DNA from: Cytophagaceae bacterium
GTDB lineage: Bacteria; Bacteroidota; Bacteroidia; Cytophagales; Spirosomataceae
Assembly: GCA_016722655.1 (NCBI GenBank)
Contig: JADKIR010000004.1
Location: forward strand, 310,001-374,000
Direction: 5' to 3'
DNA length: 64,000 nt
Below, in pieces: positions 50,535-59,653 of the stretch (position 1 is the first letter of the stretch; each line of letters begins with the position of its first letter). A program made the position numbers and the translations under genes. The notes under the pieces were generated by a model. The model worked only from the letters and a program-made list of their open reading frames with translations, was not told the DNA's origin and did not search any database.

Positions 50535-53500
50535 ATGAAGAAATCAGTATTTCTTTTAACATGGATGCTTTTTGCCCTTACACTTAAGGGGCAAAAAGTA
50601 ACTTTTGACCTTGTGGATTGGAAAACTGATCAAACCGTCAAAATAAAATTTGATTTCAGCGGTACACCTTTTTCAGGTTTTGCGGGTAATCTTTACTTAT
50701 GGTCATGGGTAAACAACAGTGCCGGGCAAGGAATGGATTCGCCTAATAACGGTACCTGGGCAGCTTCTTCAGTAAATTCTCTTCTTACCGATGAAGGAAA
50801 CAACATCCGAAGTATAGGCCTCGTTCCGTCCACATATTTCAATCAAAATACTGATTTTCTGTCGGTTGCAGGGATAAATTTTTTAGTAAAAAATCAAACC
50901 GGAACCCAGCAAACAAGCAATTTTGAGAAAATCCTCCCTTTTTATGACAATGGAATAAAACCCAACACAGCATGGGTGGGTTCAAAAGAAATACGGATAA
51001 TGGTGGATGTCACCGCTACTCCACTTGACGGTTTCTCAGGTCCGCTTTATTTCTGGACATGGTACAACACTGGTACGGGCGATAATAACTCACCCAATAA
51101 TGGAAATTGGAACGCTTCTCCTTCGAACATGCAAATGACCCGTATCGGAAGCAGCAATCTGTGGTATTTCGATTTTGTACCTAATGATATTTTTGGAACA
51201 TCAGCAGTCAATTTTTCTAATTCCAATCTTTTTGGTTTGGTGAAAAAACTAAACGGAAACGATGGCAAAACCAATGATTTTGGTGCAGGGAAAACACATC
51301 TGAAATATTCTATTTTCCAAAAAAATGCTTCAAATATTACTCTCACACCCACACTTCCACCTGATAATGTGCCTGTTACTATTCAGTTCATTGCCAGGGA
51401 ATCCTTAAAAAACAGCAGTGCCTCTATATTTATGCATGCTGGGGTGGTAACTGATGGCCTTTCATCAACTTCATGGAACAACACCCGGGGAATTTGGGGT
51501 GACTCGCTCACTAGCCCCGGAAAAATGACAAAAACAGGTCTAAATACCTATGAAATCACGATTCCTTCCATTAGAGATTATTTTCAATTAACACCTGATC
51601 AAACAGCCTATAAAATTATGGCAGTTTTTAGGAATGCAGATGGCACTGTGGTTGAAAAAGATGGCAGTGCAGACTACCAACTGCAAATACAAGCAGCCAG
51701 ATATCTGGAAATCAGGGAGCCTTTGGGTGCTTTTTCAACTTCAAAACTTAATCAACCTTTCCGAATCACAGGTTACTCCAATGAAACCTCGGATATTACG
51801 ATAAAAGTTGATGGAACGGCAATTTTTACCAGTTCCGCAATAAATAGAGGCACCCAAACCTTTACTCCTACTTTGCCTGGTGTCTATGATATTTCTGTCG
51901 AAGCTGATTTTGGCGATTCTGTTTTTGTAAAAAATACTAAAGTTACAGTTTGCTCCACGCAATCTATAGACACCCCGCTTGCATTGCCTGCAGGCCTGAA
52001 ATATGGGATAAATTATAATCCTGCAGATAATACTCAAGCCACATTGGTTTTGCATGCTCCAACTGAATCCATAAAATCGGTTCATATTATTGGTGATATG
52101 AATGATTGGACCGTTGACTGTGATTTTTTGATGAATTATGACAATGTGAAAAAAGTCTTCTGGAAAAACCTCAGTGGATTGATTTCAAATAAAGAATATG
52201 TTTTCCAATATCTTATTGATGGTGAAACACGAATCGGCGACCCTTACACACAAAAAGTAAGTGACCCATGGAATGATGGTTCCATTTCACCTTCAGTTTA
52301 TCCTGATTTAATTCCATATCCCGAGGCAGCCAGACCTAAAAATGGCGAAGTGCCAACTATAGCTTCGGTCCTACAAACTGCTCAGAGCAATTATTCATGG
52401 GAGATAACCTCATTTAAAAGGCATCCGCAGGAAAAGCTAAATATTTACCAACTGCATTTTCGTGATTTTACAAGCGAAGGCACATATCTGGCGGCCATTG
52501 AAAAACTTGACTATCTTAAAAGACTCGGTATCAACGCTATCGAGACGCTCCCTGTTAGCGAATTTGAAGGAAATGACAGCTGGGGATACAATCCCAACTT
52601 TTATTTTGCCGCAGACAAAGCTTATGGAAAGCCTGATGACTACAAAAAATTTGTGGATGAATGTCATAAAAGGGGCATCGCTGTAATCGGTGATTTAGTG
52701 CTTAATCATGCTTTTGGCACCAATCCTCATGCACGTATGTATTGGGACAACCTTAGAAATCGCCCGGCTACCAACAATCCCTGGTTTAATGCCGTATCTA
52801 ATTTTTCAAATCCTGCTGCTCAATGGGGCAACGACTTCAACCATGAAAGTGCACATACCAAAGCTTTTGTGGACAGTACAATTGTATTTTGGCTGAAAGA
52901 ATTCAGGATTGATGGTATTAGATTTGACTTTACAAAAGGTTTTGGTAACACCCCATATCCTAATGGCACTTGTGGTGATGAATGGGGAGGTTGTTATGAT
53001 GCCTCCCGGATTGCTTTACTTAAAAGAATGGCAGACAAAATGTGGCTGGTTGACAATGGTGCAACTGGTAGCCAACCCTATGTTATTTTTGAGCATTTGG
53101 CCACTCCGGCGGAGGATCAGGAAATTGGAAATTATGGCAACGGAATAATGCTCTGGTCGGGGGTATCGCCCAATCATAAATATGGAGAAATCGCTATGGG
53201 CTGGGCACCAGATGCCGGTGACCCCAATAAAAGCAATGTGTCGGAGGCATATTATAAAAACAAAGGATTTACAAAACCAGTATGGGTGAGCTATATGGAA
53301 AGCCATGATGAAGACCGGTTGGGGTATTTTCAGACGGCCTTTGGAAATGGCACTATCAAAACCGATTTGGCTGTAAGATCCCAGTTTTTACAGGCAGCTG
53401 CCGCAATGAACCTTTTGTTTACAGGTCCACGTCAAGTCTGGCAGTTTGGTGAGCTCGGATATGACTATAACATCAATTTCAATGGCAGGACAGGCAAAAA

Positions 53501-54446
53501 ACCTGTTCGCTGGGATTATTTTGATATGCCCGAAAGAAAGAAAATCTATCAAACCTACGCCAGGTTATTTTGGCTTAGAAACAGATATCCGCTCACATTT
53601 CACAAAGATGTAGATAACCCTGGAGGCACAAAAACAGATTGGACGAGCCAGTTTAAGCGATACCATTTTTATAGTTCTGTGGGTGATACTGCCGTAACTA
53701 TAATTGCCAATACAGCCAACAGTGTAATGTCCGGAAATCCTGAATTTAATGCTTCGGTGAGCAACCAGTGGTACGATTTGGTGAGCAATCAATGGCTTCC
53801 GGTAAGTAGTTCTATGACTTTACAGCCGGGTGAATTCAAGGTATTTTTCAATAAAAAACCGGCATTTAACCTTCCAATATTAAGCTTTTCTTCCATAAAA
53901 TCACCCGGAATTGTGGCAGATACTTCACGTCTTTTTCTAAATTTTGATGAGCCGGTTTTGAAGAAAGATATGACAGGTTTCTTAGGTGCTAATTTTAATT
54001 CCGGAAATGCAAAGAATACTTTTTTGCTTAAAAATCATAAAAATGAAATTCAGAATTATAATTTCTCTATCGATTTAAATCAAAATAAAATCACAATTAT
54101 TCCTACTCAAAAATTACCGGTGGGCAACTATTCATTAACTATAAATAAAGATTCTGTTCAAAACTTCGGAGGAATTTCTTTTGAAAATGACCAGATTTTC
54201 AACTTTACCATCGAAGGAAATGCATTGCCGTGTCAAAACAGTCAAACATTTGTTTCTCCTTTGGACAATCTCTCGGGTCAGAGTCTGAACGTTCCGGTAA
54301 TCAGTTCTATTCTTTCTCCAATTCAGATTTCCGGAGACTCCAAAGTCATTTATGATGCTGGCAAGTCTGTCACTTTAAATCCTGGATTCAAAGTTACTGC
54401 TTCGGTAAATTCTTATTTTATCGCAAAAATTGGTGGATGTAATTGA
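50535..54446 (+). CDS. Large multidomain GH13 alpha-amylase
   Basis: A 1303-residue exported enzyme. The signal peptide ends LKGQ. Two related domains follow (about 20-135 and 140-250), each with a tryptophan-rich GNLYLWSWVNNS or GPLYFWTWYNTG segment, and a third beta domain. A CBM48-like early set occupies about 480-580. The GH13 barrel runs from about 630 to 1000, with region I in GDLVLNHAFG (about 718), the nucleophile Asp in FRIDGIRFDF (about 795), the acid Glu in VIFEHL (about 849) and region IV in ESHDEDR (about 921). An Ig-like domain and a 3-coathanger-stack-like tail follow. It should cleave alpha-1,4-glucans outside the cytoplasm. Confidence 0.92.
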   Translation: MKKSVFLLTWMLFALTLKGQKVTFDLVDWKTDQTVKIKFDFSGTPFSGFAGNLYLWSWVNNSAGQGMDSPNNGTWAASSVNSLLTDEGNNIRSIGLVPSTYFNQNTDFLSVAGINFLVKNQTGTQQTSNFEKILPFYDNGIKPNTAWVGSKEIRIMVDVTATPLDGFSGPLYFWTWYNTGTGDNNSPNNGNWNASPSNMQMTRIGSSNLWYFDFVPNDIFGTSAVNFSNSNLFGLVKKLNGNDGKTNDFGAGKTHLKYSIFQKNASNITLTPTLPPDNVPVTIQFIARESLKNSSASIFMHAGVVTDGLSSTSWNNTRGIWGDSLTSPGKMTKTGLNTYEITIPSIRDYFQLTPDQTAYKIMAVFRNADGTVVEKDGSADYQLQIQAARYLEIREPLGAFSTSKLNQPFRITGYSNETSDITIKVDGTAIFTSSAINRGTQTFTPTLPGVYDISVEADFGDSVFVKNTKVTVCSTQSIDTPLALPAGLKYGINYNPADNTQATLVLHAPTESIKSVHIIGDMNDWTVDCDFLMNYDNVKKVFWKNLSGLISNKEYVFQYLIDGETRIGDPYTQKVSDPWNDGSISPSVYPDLIPYPEAARPKNGEVPTIASVLQTAQSNYSWEITSFKRHPQEKLNIYQLHFRDFTSEGTYLAAIEKLDYLKRLGINAIETLPVSEFEGNDSWGYNPNFYFAADKAYGKPDDYKKFVDECHKRGIAVIGDLVLNHAFGTNPHARMYWDNLRNRPATNNPWFNAVSNFSNPAAQWGNDFNHESAHTKAFVDSTIVFWLKEFRIDGIRFDFTKGFGNTPYPNGTCGDEWGGCYDASRIALLKRMADKMWLVDNGATGSQPYVIFEHLATPAEDQEIGNYGNGIMLWSGVSPNHKYGEIAMGWAPDAGDPNKSNVSEAYYKNKGFTKPVWVSYMESHDEDRLGYFQTAFGNGTIKTDLAVRSQFLQAAAAMNLLFTGPRQVWQFGELGYDYNINFNGRTGKKPVRWDYFDMPERKKIYQTYARLFWLRNRYPLTFHKDVDNPGGTKTDWTSQFKRYHFYSSVGDTAVTIIANTANSVMSGNPEFNASVSNQWYDLVSNQWLPVSSSMTLQPGEFKVFFNKKPAFNLPILSFSSIKSPGIVADTSRLFLNFDEPVLKKDMTGFLGANFNSGNAKNTFLLKNHKNEIQNYNFSIDLNQNKITIIPTQKLPVGNYSLTINKDSVQNFGGISFENDQIFNFTIEGNALPCQNSQTFVSPLDNLSGQSLNVPVISSILSPIQISGDSKVIYDAGKSVTLNPGFKVTASVNSYFIAKIGGCN

Positions 54447-54489
54447 CTTTACGAGTTTTTATTTAGTTTTAGGTTTTAAAAAATATCCG

Positions 54490-55257
54490 ATGAAAAAAGC
54501 CTTTCTATTTATTTATATCATGTTTATCAACTTTGTTTCAATGTCTCAAAATACCATCGTTGCCCATCGTGGAGCCTGGAAGACTCAAAAATTGCCCGAA
54601 AATTCCATTGCTTCTATGATTCATGCAGTAGAGTTGGGTTGTTACGGCTCCGAATTTGATGTGCATCTGACGGCTGACAATATCTTGGTTATCAATCATG
54701 ACGACAAATACCATGACATGATAATTGAGAAAACTACTTTGGAGGATTTACATAAATTTCCGCTTTCAAATGGTGAAAAACTTCCTATATTAAAGGAGTT
54801 TTTCCTGGCTTATAAAACAAAAAAAACTAAGACCAGGTTAATATGTGAAATTAAACCTGTAAGCAGCGACGAAAAAGCCCTTCAAATAGTAGAATTAACC
54901 CTAGCCATGGTCAAAGATTTGAAATTGACTTCAAAAGTAGATTACATCAGTTTTGATTATCGTATTGTAAAAAACCTTAAAAAACTTAACACTAAAGCAC
55001 ACGTACAATATCTCAATGGCGAAAAATCACCTGCCGAACTTCATGCTGACGGAGTGGACGGTCTAGACTATCATTTCAGTGTTTTCAAAAAGAAACCGGA
55101 ATGGATCACCGAAGCCAAAAGCTTGAAAATGAGCCTAAATGCCTGGACGGTCAATGACGAAGCAACGATAAAGTGGTTTCTGGAAAACAAATTTGACCAG
55201 ATCACTACCAACGAACCGGAGCTGGCTTTGGAGCTGGAGAAAGGAAAAAGGAAGTAA
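54490..55257 (+). CDS. Exported glycerophosphodiester phosphodiesterase-family protein
   Basis: A 255-residue protein counted from ATG 54490, which gives a normal signal peptide ending FVSMSQ; a start at 54430 would overlap the amylase gene and place 20 residues before the signal. The GDPD barrel shows the catalytic HRGAWKTQKLPENS (His-Arg-Gly), the metal ligands in SEFDVHLTADNILVINHD, EIKP and ATI...TTNEPELALEL. It hydrolyses glycerophosphodiesters to glycerol 3-phosphate. It is likely periplasmic. Confidence 0.9.
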   Translation: MKKAFLFIYIMFINFVSMSQNTIVAHRGAWKTQKLPENSIASMIHAVELGCYGSEFDVHLTADNILVINHDDKYHDMIIEKTTLEDLHKFPLSNGEKLPILKEFFLAYKTKKTKTRLICEIKPVSSDEKALQIVELTLAMVKDLKLTSKVDYISFDYRIVKNLKKLNTKAHVQYLNGEKSPAELHADGVDGLDYHFSVFKKKPEWITEAKSLKMSLNAWTVNDEATIKWFLENKFDQITTNEPELALELEKGKRK

Positions 55258-55311
55258 GCTTACAAAGAATATCCTTTACAGACTTTTCATATTAAATAGC
55301 TGAGGAAAAAA

Positions 55312-55337
55312 GAGTTAGGAAATACCCAACTCATTTT
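55312..55337. terminator. Bidirectional terminator between GDPD and DUF4199 genes
   Basis: GAGTTAGG and CCCAACTC pair around aaata with one mismatch. A-rich sequence lies to the left and T-rich to the right, so it can work for both convergent genes. It overlaps the DUF4199 stop codon. Confidence 0.65.
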
Positions 55338-55843
55338 TTCTTTAAAATCAGTGCACTCACCAGGCTTACCAAAAGGCCAACCGGGAAAATCTCAGAAAAA
55401 GTAATACCTAAAAAGGAGAAAATGTTGGCATACAAATCTCTGCCTGATTCAATTTCTTTAATTTTTTCTGCCAGTAAAACCGGATCTTTAATCTCAGACT
55501 TCAGTTTTTCTGATGTAGCACTTATCATGTTTTCCATGAAATCAGGCATAAAAAAATGGTATTCAATGGCCCAGGCCAAAGTGTACATCACACTCGCAAT
55601 GACCGAAATCCCCAAGCCAACTTTAAAAGCAATTCCAAAGGTGATTTTTCCTTCACCTAAAGTATCACGGTATTTTTTCACACCGATAAACACAAAAGAA
55701 AAAGCCACCAGCATCGAAGCGTAGCCCAGCAACATACTGCCTTCCGCCTTGCCCGATTCATGCAGGTAATACATCGAAATTACCATGAACAAAGAAACAA
55801 TTGTTCCGGCAATCAGCCCGTTTTTAATAATAATGTTTTTCAT
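55331..55843 (-). CDS. DUF4199 family membrane protein
   Basis: A 170-residue protein with four membrane segments (about 8-26, 36-54, 72-92 and 142-167) and a charged helical stretch between the last two (EKLKSEIKDPVLLAEKIKEIESG). This is the layout of DUF4199, which has no known function and is common in Bacteroidota. It is encoded just downstream of a membrane-bound LuxR-type regulator gene, a pairing I recall in other Cytophagales. Confidence 0.87.
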   Translation of the reverse strand: MKNIIIKNGLIAGTIVSLFMVISMYYLHESGKAEGSMLLGYASMLVAFSFVFIGVKKYRDTLGEGKITFGIAFKVGLGISVIASVMYTLAWAIEYHFFMPDFMENMISATSEKLKSEIKDPVLLAEKIKEIESGRDLYANIFSFLGITFSEIFPVGLLVSLVSALILKKK

Positions 55844-55926
55844 CTTTTAAAAGGTTTAAATTTGAGGCAAACTAAAAGAATTGAAGTCAAAATGCCTTCA
55901 TACTAAAGTATGAATTTTATGATTTC

Positions 55927-56358
55927 CTATAAATTCCCGGAATTCCTGGCTTTTATAATAGCCTGCGAGCGGCTTTTTACATCAAGTTTTAGGAAAAGAT
56001 TTGACATGTGTGTTTTTACGGTAGGCACGCTTACAAAAAGCTTATCTGCAATTTCCTGATTGTTGAGTCCCTCAGTGAGCAATTCCAGTACTTCTTTTTC
56101 TCTTTTGCTTAAGTCCGGAAAATTGGCAGCACGAAGTCTTTGTTTTTTCTCAATGATTTTTTTTTGAAAATTCAAAGCCAGCCAAATTCCCAAACCCAAA
56201 AAAATCAAGGCTATTATGCCGGCATAAATCTCAAAGCGATGCTCGATATAAACATATTTCAATTCAAGCCATTTCAGGACAAAAAGTAGAATGGCCATGG
56301 AGACACCATAGAGGAGAATAGGTTTTAAATTGTGGTTTTTCCCGGAAAATAATTTCAT
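55927..56358 (-). CDS. Membrane-bound LuxR-type transcriptional regulator
   Basis: A 143-residue protein with two membrane segments at about 12-30 and 41-65, then a cytoplasmic LuxR helix-turn-helix (about 82-140; [20 protein letters not shown] and [17 protein letters not shown]). There is no receiver domain, so the signal must come through the membrane part or a partner. Its start overlaps the stop of the rhamnogalacturonan acetylesterase gene by four bases (ATGA). DUF4199 follows. Confidence 0.85.
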
Positions 56359-57116
56359 AATAAATATTTTCTCAATTTTGATTTCTTGATGCGTATGAGA
56401 CCTTTAACCACACTTTGAGCATTTATTTCAGCACCTAAAGCGTTGGTATGTACATTATCTTTTGGAGTGAAATATTGCTTTTTTACTTCTTCCGGTCCCA
56501 ACTTATCATAATGCTTAGCGGTAATTTCATGTAAATCTATAAAATGAGCCTGAGTTTGCTCTGAAACTTGCCTGGCCCAAAACAGGAAAGACTCAGCCTT
56601 TCTCTGCACTTTCCCATTTTCAAACCGGCAAAATGGAACCGGCGAACACACAAATACCTCCACACCTTTCGCCCGAGCCTCCACAATATATTTTCGCAAA
56701 TACCACCCAAAACTATGCACTACTTCATGTTTTTTGGTAATCAGATTATCGATTTCGACCGAATCCTTACCAATTCCCTTAATTGTCCCTCTGGCTCTGA
56801 TGGTATCATTGATGGCCCAGTCGTCATTGTGGCCAAACTGTATCATCAGAAAATCACCTTTTTTCATTTTTACCAAAATTGGCTCCCATCTGCCATCAGT
56901 AAGAAAAGTGCGGCTGCTACGACCTCCTATTGCATGATTTTCGATGTTGATTTTTGTTGCATCAAAATAAGCCCCAAGCTTGCTCCCCCACCCCCACATA
57001 TCATTTTCACCCTTGCCCTGGCCGGTTTTTACAGTGCTATCGCCAATCAAAAAAAGTATTGGTTTGGGTTTATGGGTAAAAAAAATAAGTGTTAAATAGA
57101 GAATTAGGTATTTCAT
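56355..57116 (-). CDS. Rhamnogalacturonan acetylesterase (SGNH/GDSL)
   Basis: A 253-residue exported SGNH hydrolase of the CE12/RGAE type. A hydrophobic start is followed by [12 protein letters not shown] (catalytic Ser), [13 protein letters not shown] (Gly), FGHNDDW (Asn) and [10 protein letters not shown] (Asp and His). It removes acetyl groups from the galacturonate of rhamnogalacturonan-I and so belongs by function to the pectin cluster at 27-41 kb. The start is a strong Met-Lys followed by a hydrophobic helix. It is coupled to the membrane LuxR gene. Confidence 0.87.
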
Positions 57117-57134
57117 TATCTTTTTTGCAAATAT

Positions 57135-58238
57135 TTAAAAAATCAATTCATAATTTGTACTTCTTCCCCCAGCTTCATCTTTTTTTAGAATATTTTTATT
57201 CTGTAAATCCTGAATATCTCTTAGAGCCGTATCTGTGGATGTATTAGTGATTTTTGCCCATTTTGAACTTGTAAGTTTTCCTTCAAACCCATCCAAAAGC
57301 TTATTTAACATCAATTTCTGGCGAACATTCAAATCAGTATCTTTTTGCTTTTGCCAAAAATCCGCCTTTGTTAGCACTCGTACCAATACTGTTTCTGTAG
57401 ATTTGAGAGCTTTTATTAGGCAGTCCAAAAACCATAAAAGCCAGTCTGTGATATTTAAATCTCCCTTTTGAGTTTTTTCCAAAATGTCATAATATGATTT
57501 CCTTTCTAACCTAATCTGAGCCGACATACTATAGAATCTCTGTTTGCTTTTGTCTGCTCTTGCTAATAACATGTCGGTTAAAGCTCTTGTGACCCTGCCG
57601 TTTCCATCATTAAATGGGTGAATAGTGACAAACCATAAATGAGCCACAGCAGATTTAATTACCTCGTCGATTTTCGAATCTGAATTAAACCATTCAATAA
57701 ATCGCTCCATTTCAAAAGGTACTTTTTCCGAATCCGGAGCCTGATAATGCACTTTTTCTCTACCAATTGCACCCGAAACCACTTGCATGGGGCCAGTAGT
57801 GTCTTCCCGCCAGGTTCCCACCTGTATTTTATAAAGGCCGCTTCGTCCAGATGGAAATAAAGCACTGTGCCATCCAAACAGTCTTTCTTCATCTAATATC
57901 TGCGAGTTATTCTGAGTTGCATCCAGCATCATATCAACCATTCCGTCCACATTACGGTCTGATGGCACTGTACCAGCTATCTCCAGGCCTAATCTTCGTG
58001 CCAGTGAAGATCGTACTTGCCCGGGATTTAGAAATTCTCCCTCAATCTCTGTCGATTTCAATACATCCATTGTTAAAGTATTCAACAATGCTTCATTTTG
58101 CAACTCAAAACCCAGGGATTCCATTTTCCCCAGGAGTTTACCTTGAAGATGACGAACTTCTCCCAACTGCCTTAAAATCTGAGAATCTTCCCAGAAAAAA
58201 GCTGGCCAATCCGGATTTTGATATATATAAAGATTCAT
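57135..58238 (-). CDS. Fic-domain AMP-transferase, self-inhibited class II type
   Basis: A 367-residue protein with a DUF4172-like N-terminal helix region. The inhibitory motif S/T-x-x-x-E-G is seen as STEIEG (residues 62-67). The Fic core has the catalytic HPFNDGNGR (207-215), followed by a C-terminal winged helix (about 305-367; LNKLLDGFEGKLTSSKWAKI). Fic enzymes add AMP to hydroxyls of target proteins; the N-terminal Glu blocks ATP binding until relieved. The C-terminal winged helix and the array of TGCGGTGAA sites in its own promoter suggest autoregulation. It is divergent from a DUF4143 ATPase gene. Confidence 0.92.
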   Translation of the reverse strand: MNLYIYQNPDWPAFFWEDSQILRQLGEVRHLQGKLLGKMESLGFELQNEALLNTLTMDVLKSTEIEGEFLNPGQVRSSLARRLGLEIAGTVPSDRNVDGMVDMMLDATQNNSQILDEERLFGWHSALFPSGRSGLYKIQVGTWREDTTGPMQVVSGAIGREKVHYQAPDSEKVPFEMERFIEWFNSDSKIDEVIKSAVAHLWFVTIHPFNDGNGRVTRALTDMLLARADKSKQRFYSMSAQIRLERKSYYDILEKTQKGDLNITDWLLWFLDCLIKALKSTETVLVRVLTKADFWQKQKDTDLNVRQKLMLNKLLDGFEGKLTSSKWAKITNTSTDTALRDIQDLQNKNILKKDEAGGRSTNYELIF

Positions 58239-58334
58239 TCACCGCATATTTTGCTACAAATAAAACTTTTATTCACCGCAAATGCAAATTTTTTACCGCA
58301 AATTCTGCGGTGATTAAATACATTATTCACCGCA
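58237..58334. promoter_or_regulatory. Array of ATTCACCGCA sites upstream of fic
   Basis: Copies start at 58237, 58271, 58291 (TTTTACCGCA) and 58325, spaced 34, 20 and 34 bases apart. A fifth, reversed copy at 58306-58313 forms TTACCGCA-aattc-TGCGGTGA with the third. The first copy overlaps the fic start codon. The symmetrical spacing suggests binding of a dimer or tetramer, perhaps Fic's own winged helix. Confidence 0.75.
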
Positions 58335-58344
58335 CATATTTTAC

Positions 58345-58445
58345 TTTTTATGCAATTTTGCAATTGAAATGAAAATCTGCATAAATATTTTTAAATTCTA
58401 ATATTTTTATGCAATTTTGCAATAGGAATGAAATTTTACATAAAA
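58345..58445. repeat. Direct repeat before the DUF4143 ATPase gene
   Basis: TTTTTATGCAATTTTGCAAT occurs identically at 58345-58364 and 58404-58423, with weaker similarity continuing to an ATAAA. The period is 59 bases. Each copy contains the inverted repeat TGCAA-TT-TTGCA. The second ends at the ATPase start codon, so these are probable operators. Confidence 0.75.
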
Positions 58446-59596
58446 TGCTTAACAGAGACCTGGAATATGCTCTTAATGAACTCATTAAGTACTTCCCAAT
58501 TGTATCAGTAAGTGGCCCAAGACAATCCGGAAAATCCACTTTGGTAAAAAAAGTCCTTAAAAACCTACCTTATGTACTTCTGGAAGATAGGGACGTTCAA
58601 CTTTTTGCAGAATCAGACCCTCGCGGATTTCTGGCCCAATACCCCAACGGTGCCATACTTGATGAAATACAAAGGGTACCGGTGCTCTTTACTTATTTGC
58701 AAGGAATGGCCGATGCTGATCCTTCCAGGAAATTTGTATTATCAGGTTCGCAAAACTATCTCATGATGGAGGGAATCACTCAGTCTCTGGCTGGTAGAGT
58801 TGGGCTGCTGAATTTACTCCCATTTTCGTGGAATGAAATGCAAATAAAAGAAAAAAGCTCCGTAAACTTGCTGTTTAATGGGGGCTATCCAGGAATAATT
58901 GCCAACCAAATTCCGAAAAATATATTTTTCAGCTCTTATGTACAAACCTATATAGAAAGAGATGTGCGGCAACTCAAAAATATCGGAGATTTGAGTTTAT
59001 TTATGCGTTTCTTGAAACTTTGTGCTGGCAGAGCAGGGCAATTACTCAACGTTTCGGCTCTGGCAAATGATGCCGGAATAAGTCCAAACACAGCTGCATC
59101 ATGGCTTTCGGTGCTGGAAAACTCATATGTAATCTTTTTGTTAAATCCTTACTATCAAAACTGGGGAAAAAGGCTCACAAAAATGAGTAAACTATATTTT
59201 TATGACACAGGCCTTCTGACTTATTTATTGGATATTGCCGATGAAAAACAGTTGGATACACATTTTGCTTATGGTTCTATTTTTGAAAATGGGATTATTC
59301 TGGAAATCATGAAAAAACTCATAAACGAAGGAGAAAAACCACAGATTTATTATTGGCGTGACAGTAATGGCAACGAAATGGATTTAATTCTTGAAACCAA
59401 AGGAAGATTGATTCCAATCGAAATAAAATCGGCACAAACACCCACAGACCATCTTTGGAAAGGCTTCAAAAAATGGAATGCCCTGGCCAAAATTGCCCCG
59501 AATGCCGGATACGTGATTTATGGTGGTGACCAATCTCAAACCAGAAGTGAGGTGAATTTGGTTAGTTGGAGGGAGATGAATAAAATTTTTGTTTAA
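58445..59596 (+). CDS. AAA ATPase with DUF4143 domain
   Basis: A 383-residue protein counted from ATG 58445; an in-frame ATG at 58409 translates the upstream repeat and is less likely. Walker A is SGPRQSGKSTLVKKV near residue 25, Walker B is GAILDEIQRVP, and the sensor is VLSGSQNYLM. The C-terminal half is DUF4143, with ELxxLKNIGDLSLFMRFLKL-like segment and a nuclease-like DLILE...PIEIKSAQ. The family is widespread and variable between strains; its biological role is unknown. It is divergent from fic. Confidence 0.9.
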   Translation: MLNRDLEYALNELIKYFPIVSVSGPRQSGKSTLVKKVLKNLPYVLLEDRDVQLFAESDPRGFLAQYPNGAILDEIQRVPVLFTYLQGMADADPSRKFVLSGSQNYLMMEGITQSLAGRVGLLNLLPFSWNEMQIKEKSSVNLLFNGGYPGIIANQIPKNIFFSSYVQTYIERDVRQLKNIGDLSLFMRFLKLCAGRAGQLLNVSALANDAGISPNTAASWLSVLENSYVIFLLNPYYQNWGKRLTKMSKLYFYDTGLLTYLLDIADEKQLDTHFAYGSIFENGIILEIMKKLINEGEKPQIYYWRDSNGNEMDLILETKGRLIPIEIKSAQTPTDHLWKGFKKWNALAKIAPNAGYVIYGGDQSQTRSEVNLVSWREMNKIFV

Positions 59597-59602
59597 CAAA
59601 AA

Positions 59603-59628
59603 AAAACCGACCCAATTGAGCCGGTTTT
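59603..59628. terminator. Bidirectional terminator between ATPase and lpdA genes
   Basis: AAAACCG and CGGTTTT pair around acccaattgagc, with A- and T-runs at the sides. It lies between convergent genes, seven bases past the ATPase stop. Confidence 0.75.
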
Positions 59629-59653
59629 CATTATAAATAATTCAAAAAAATCC

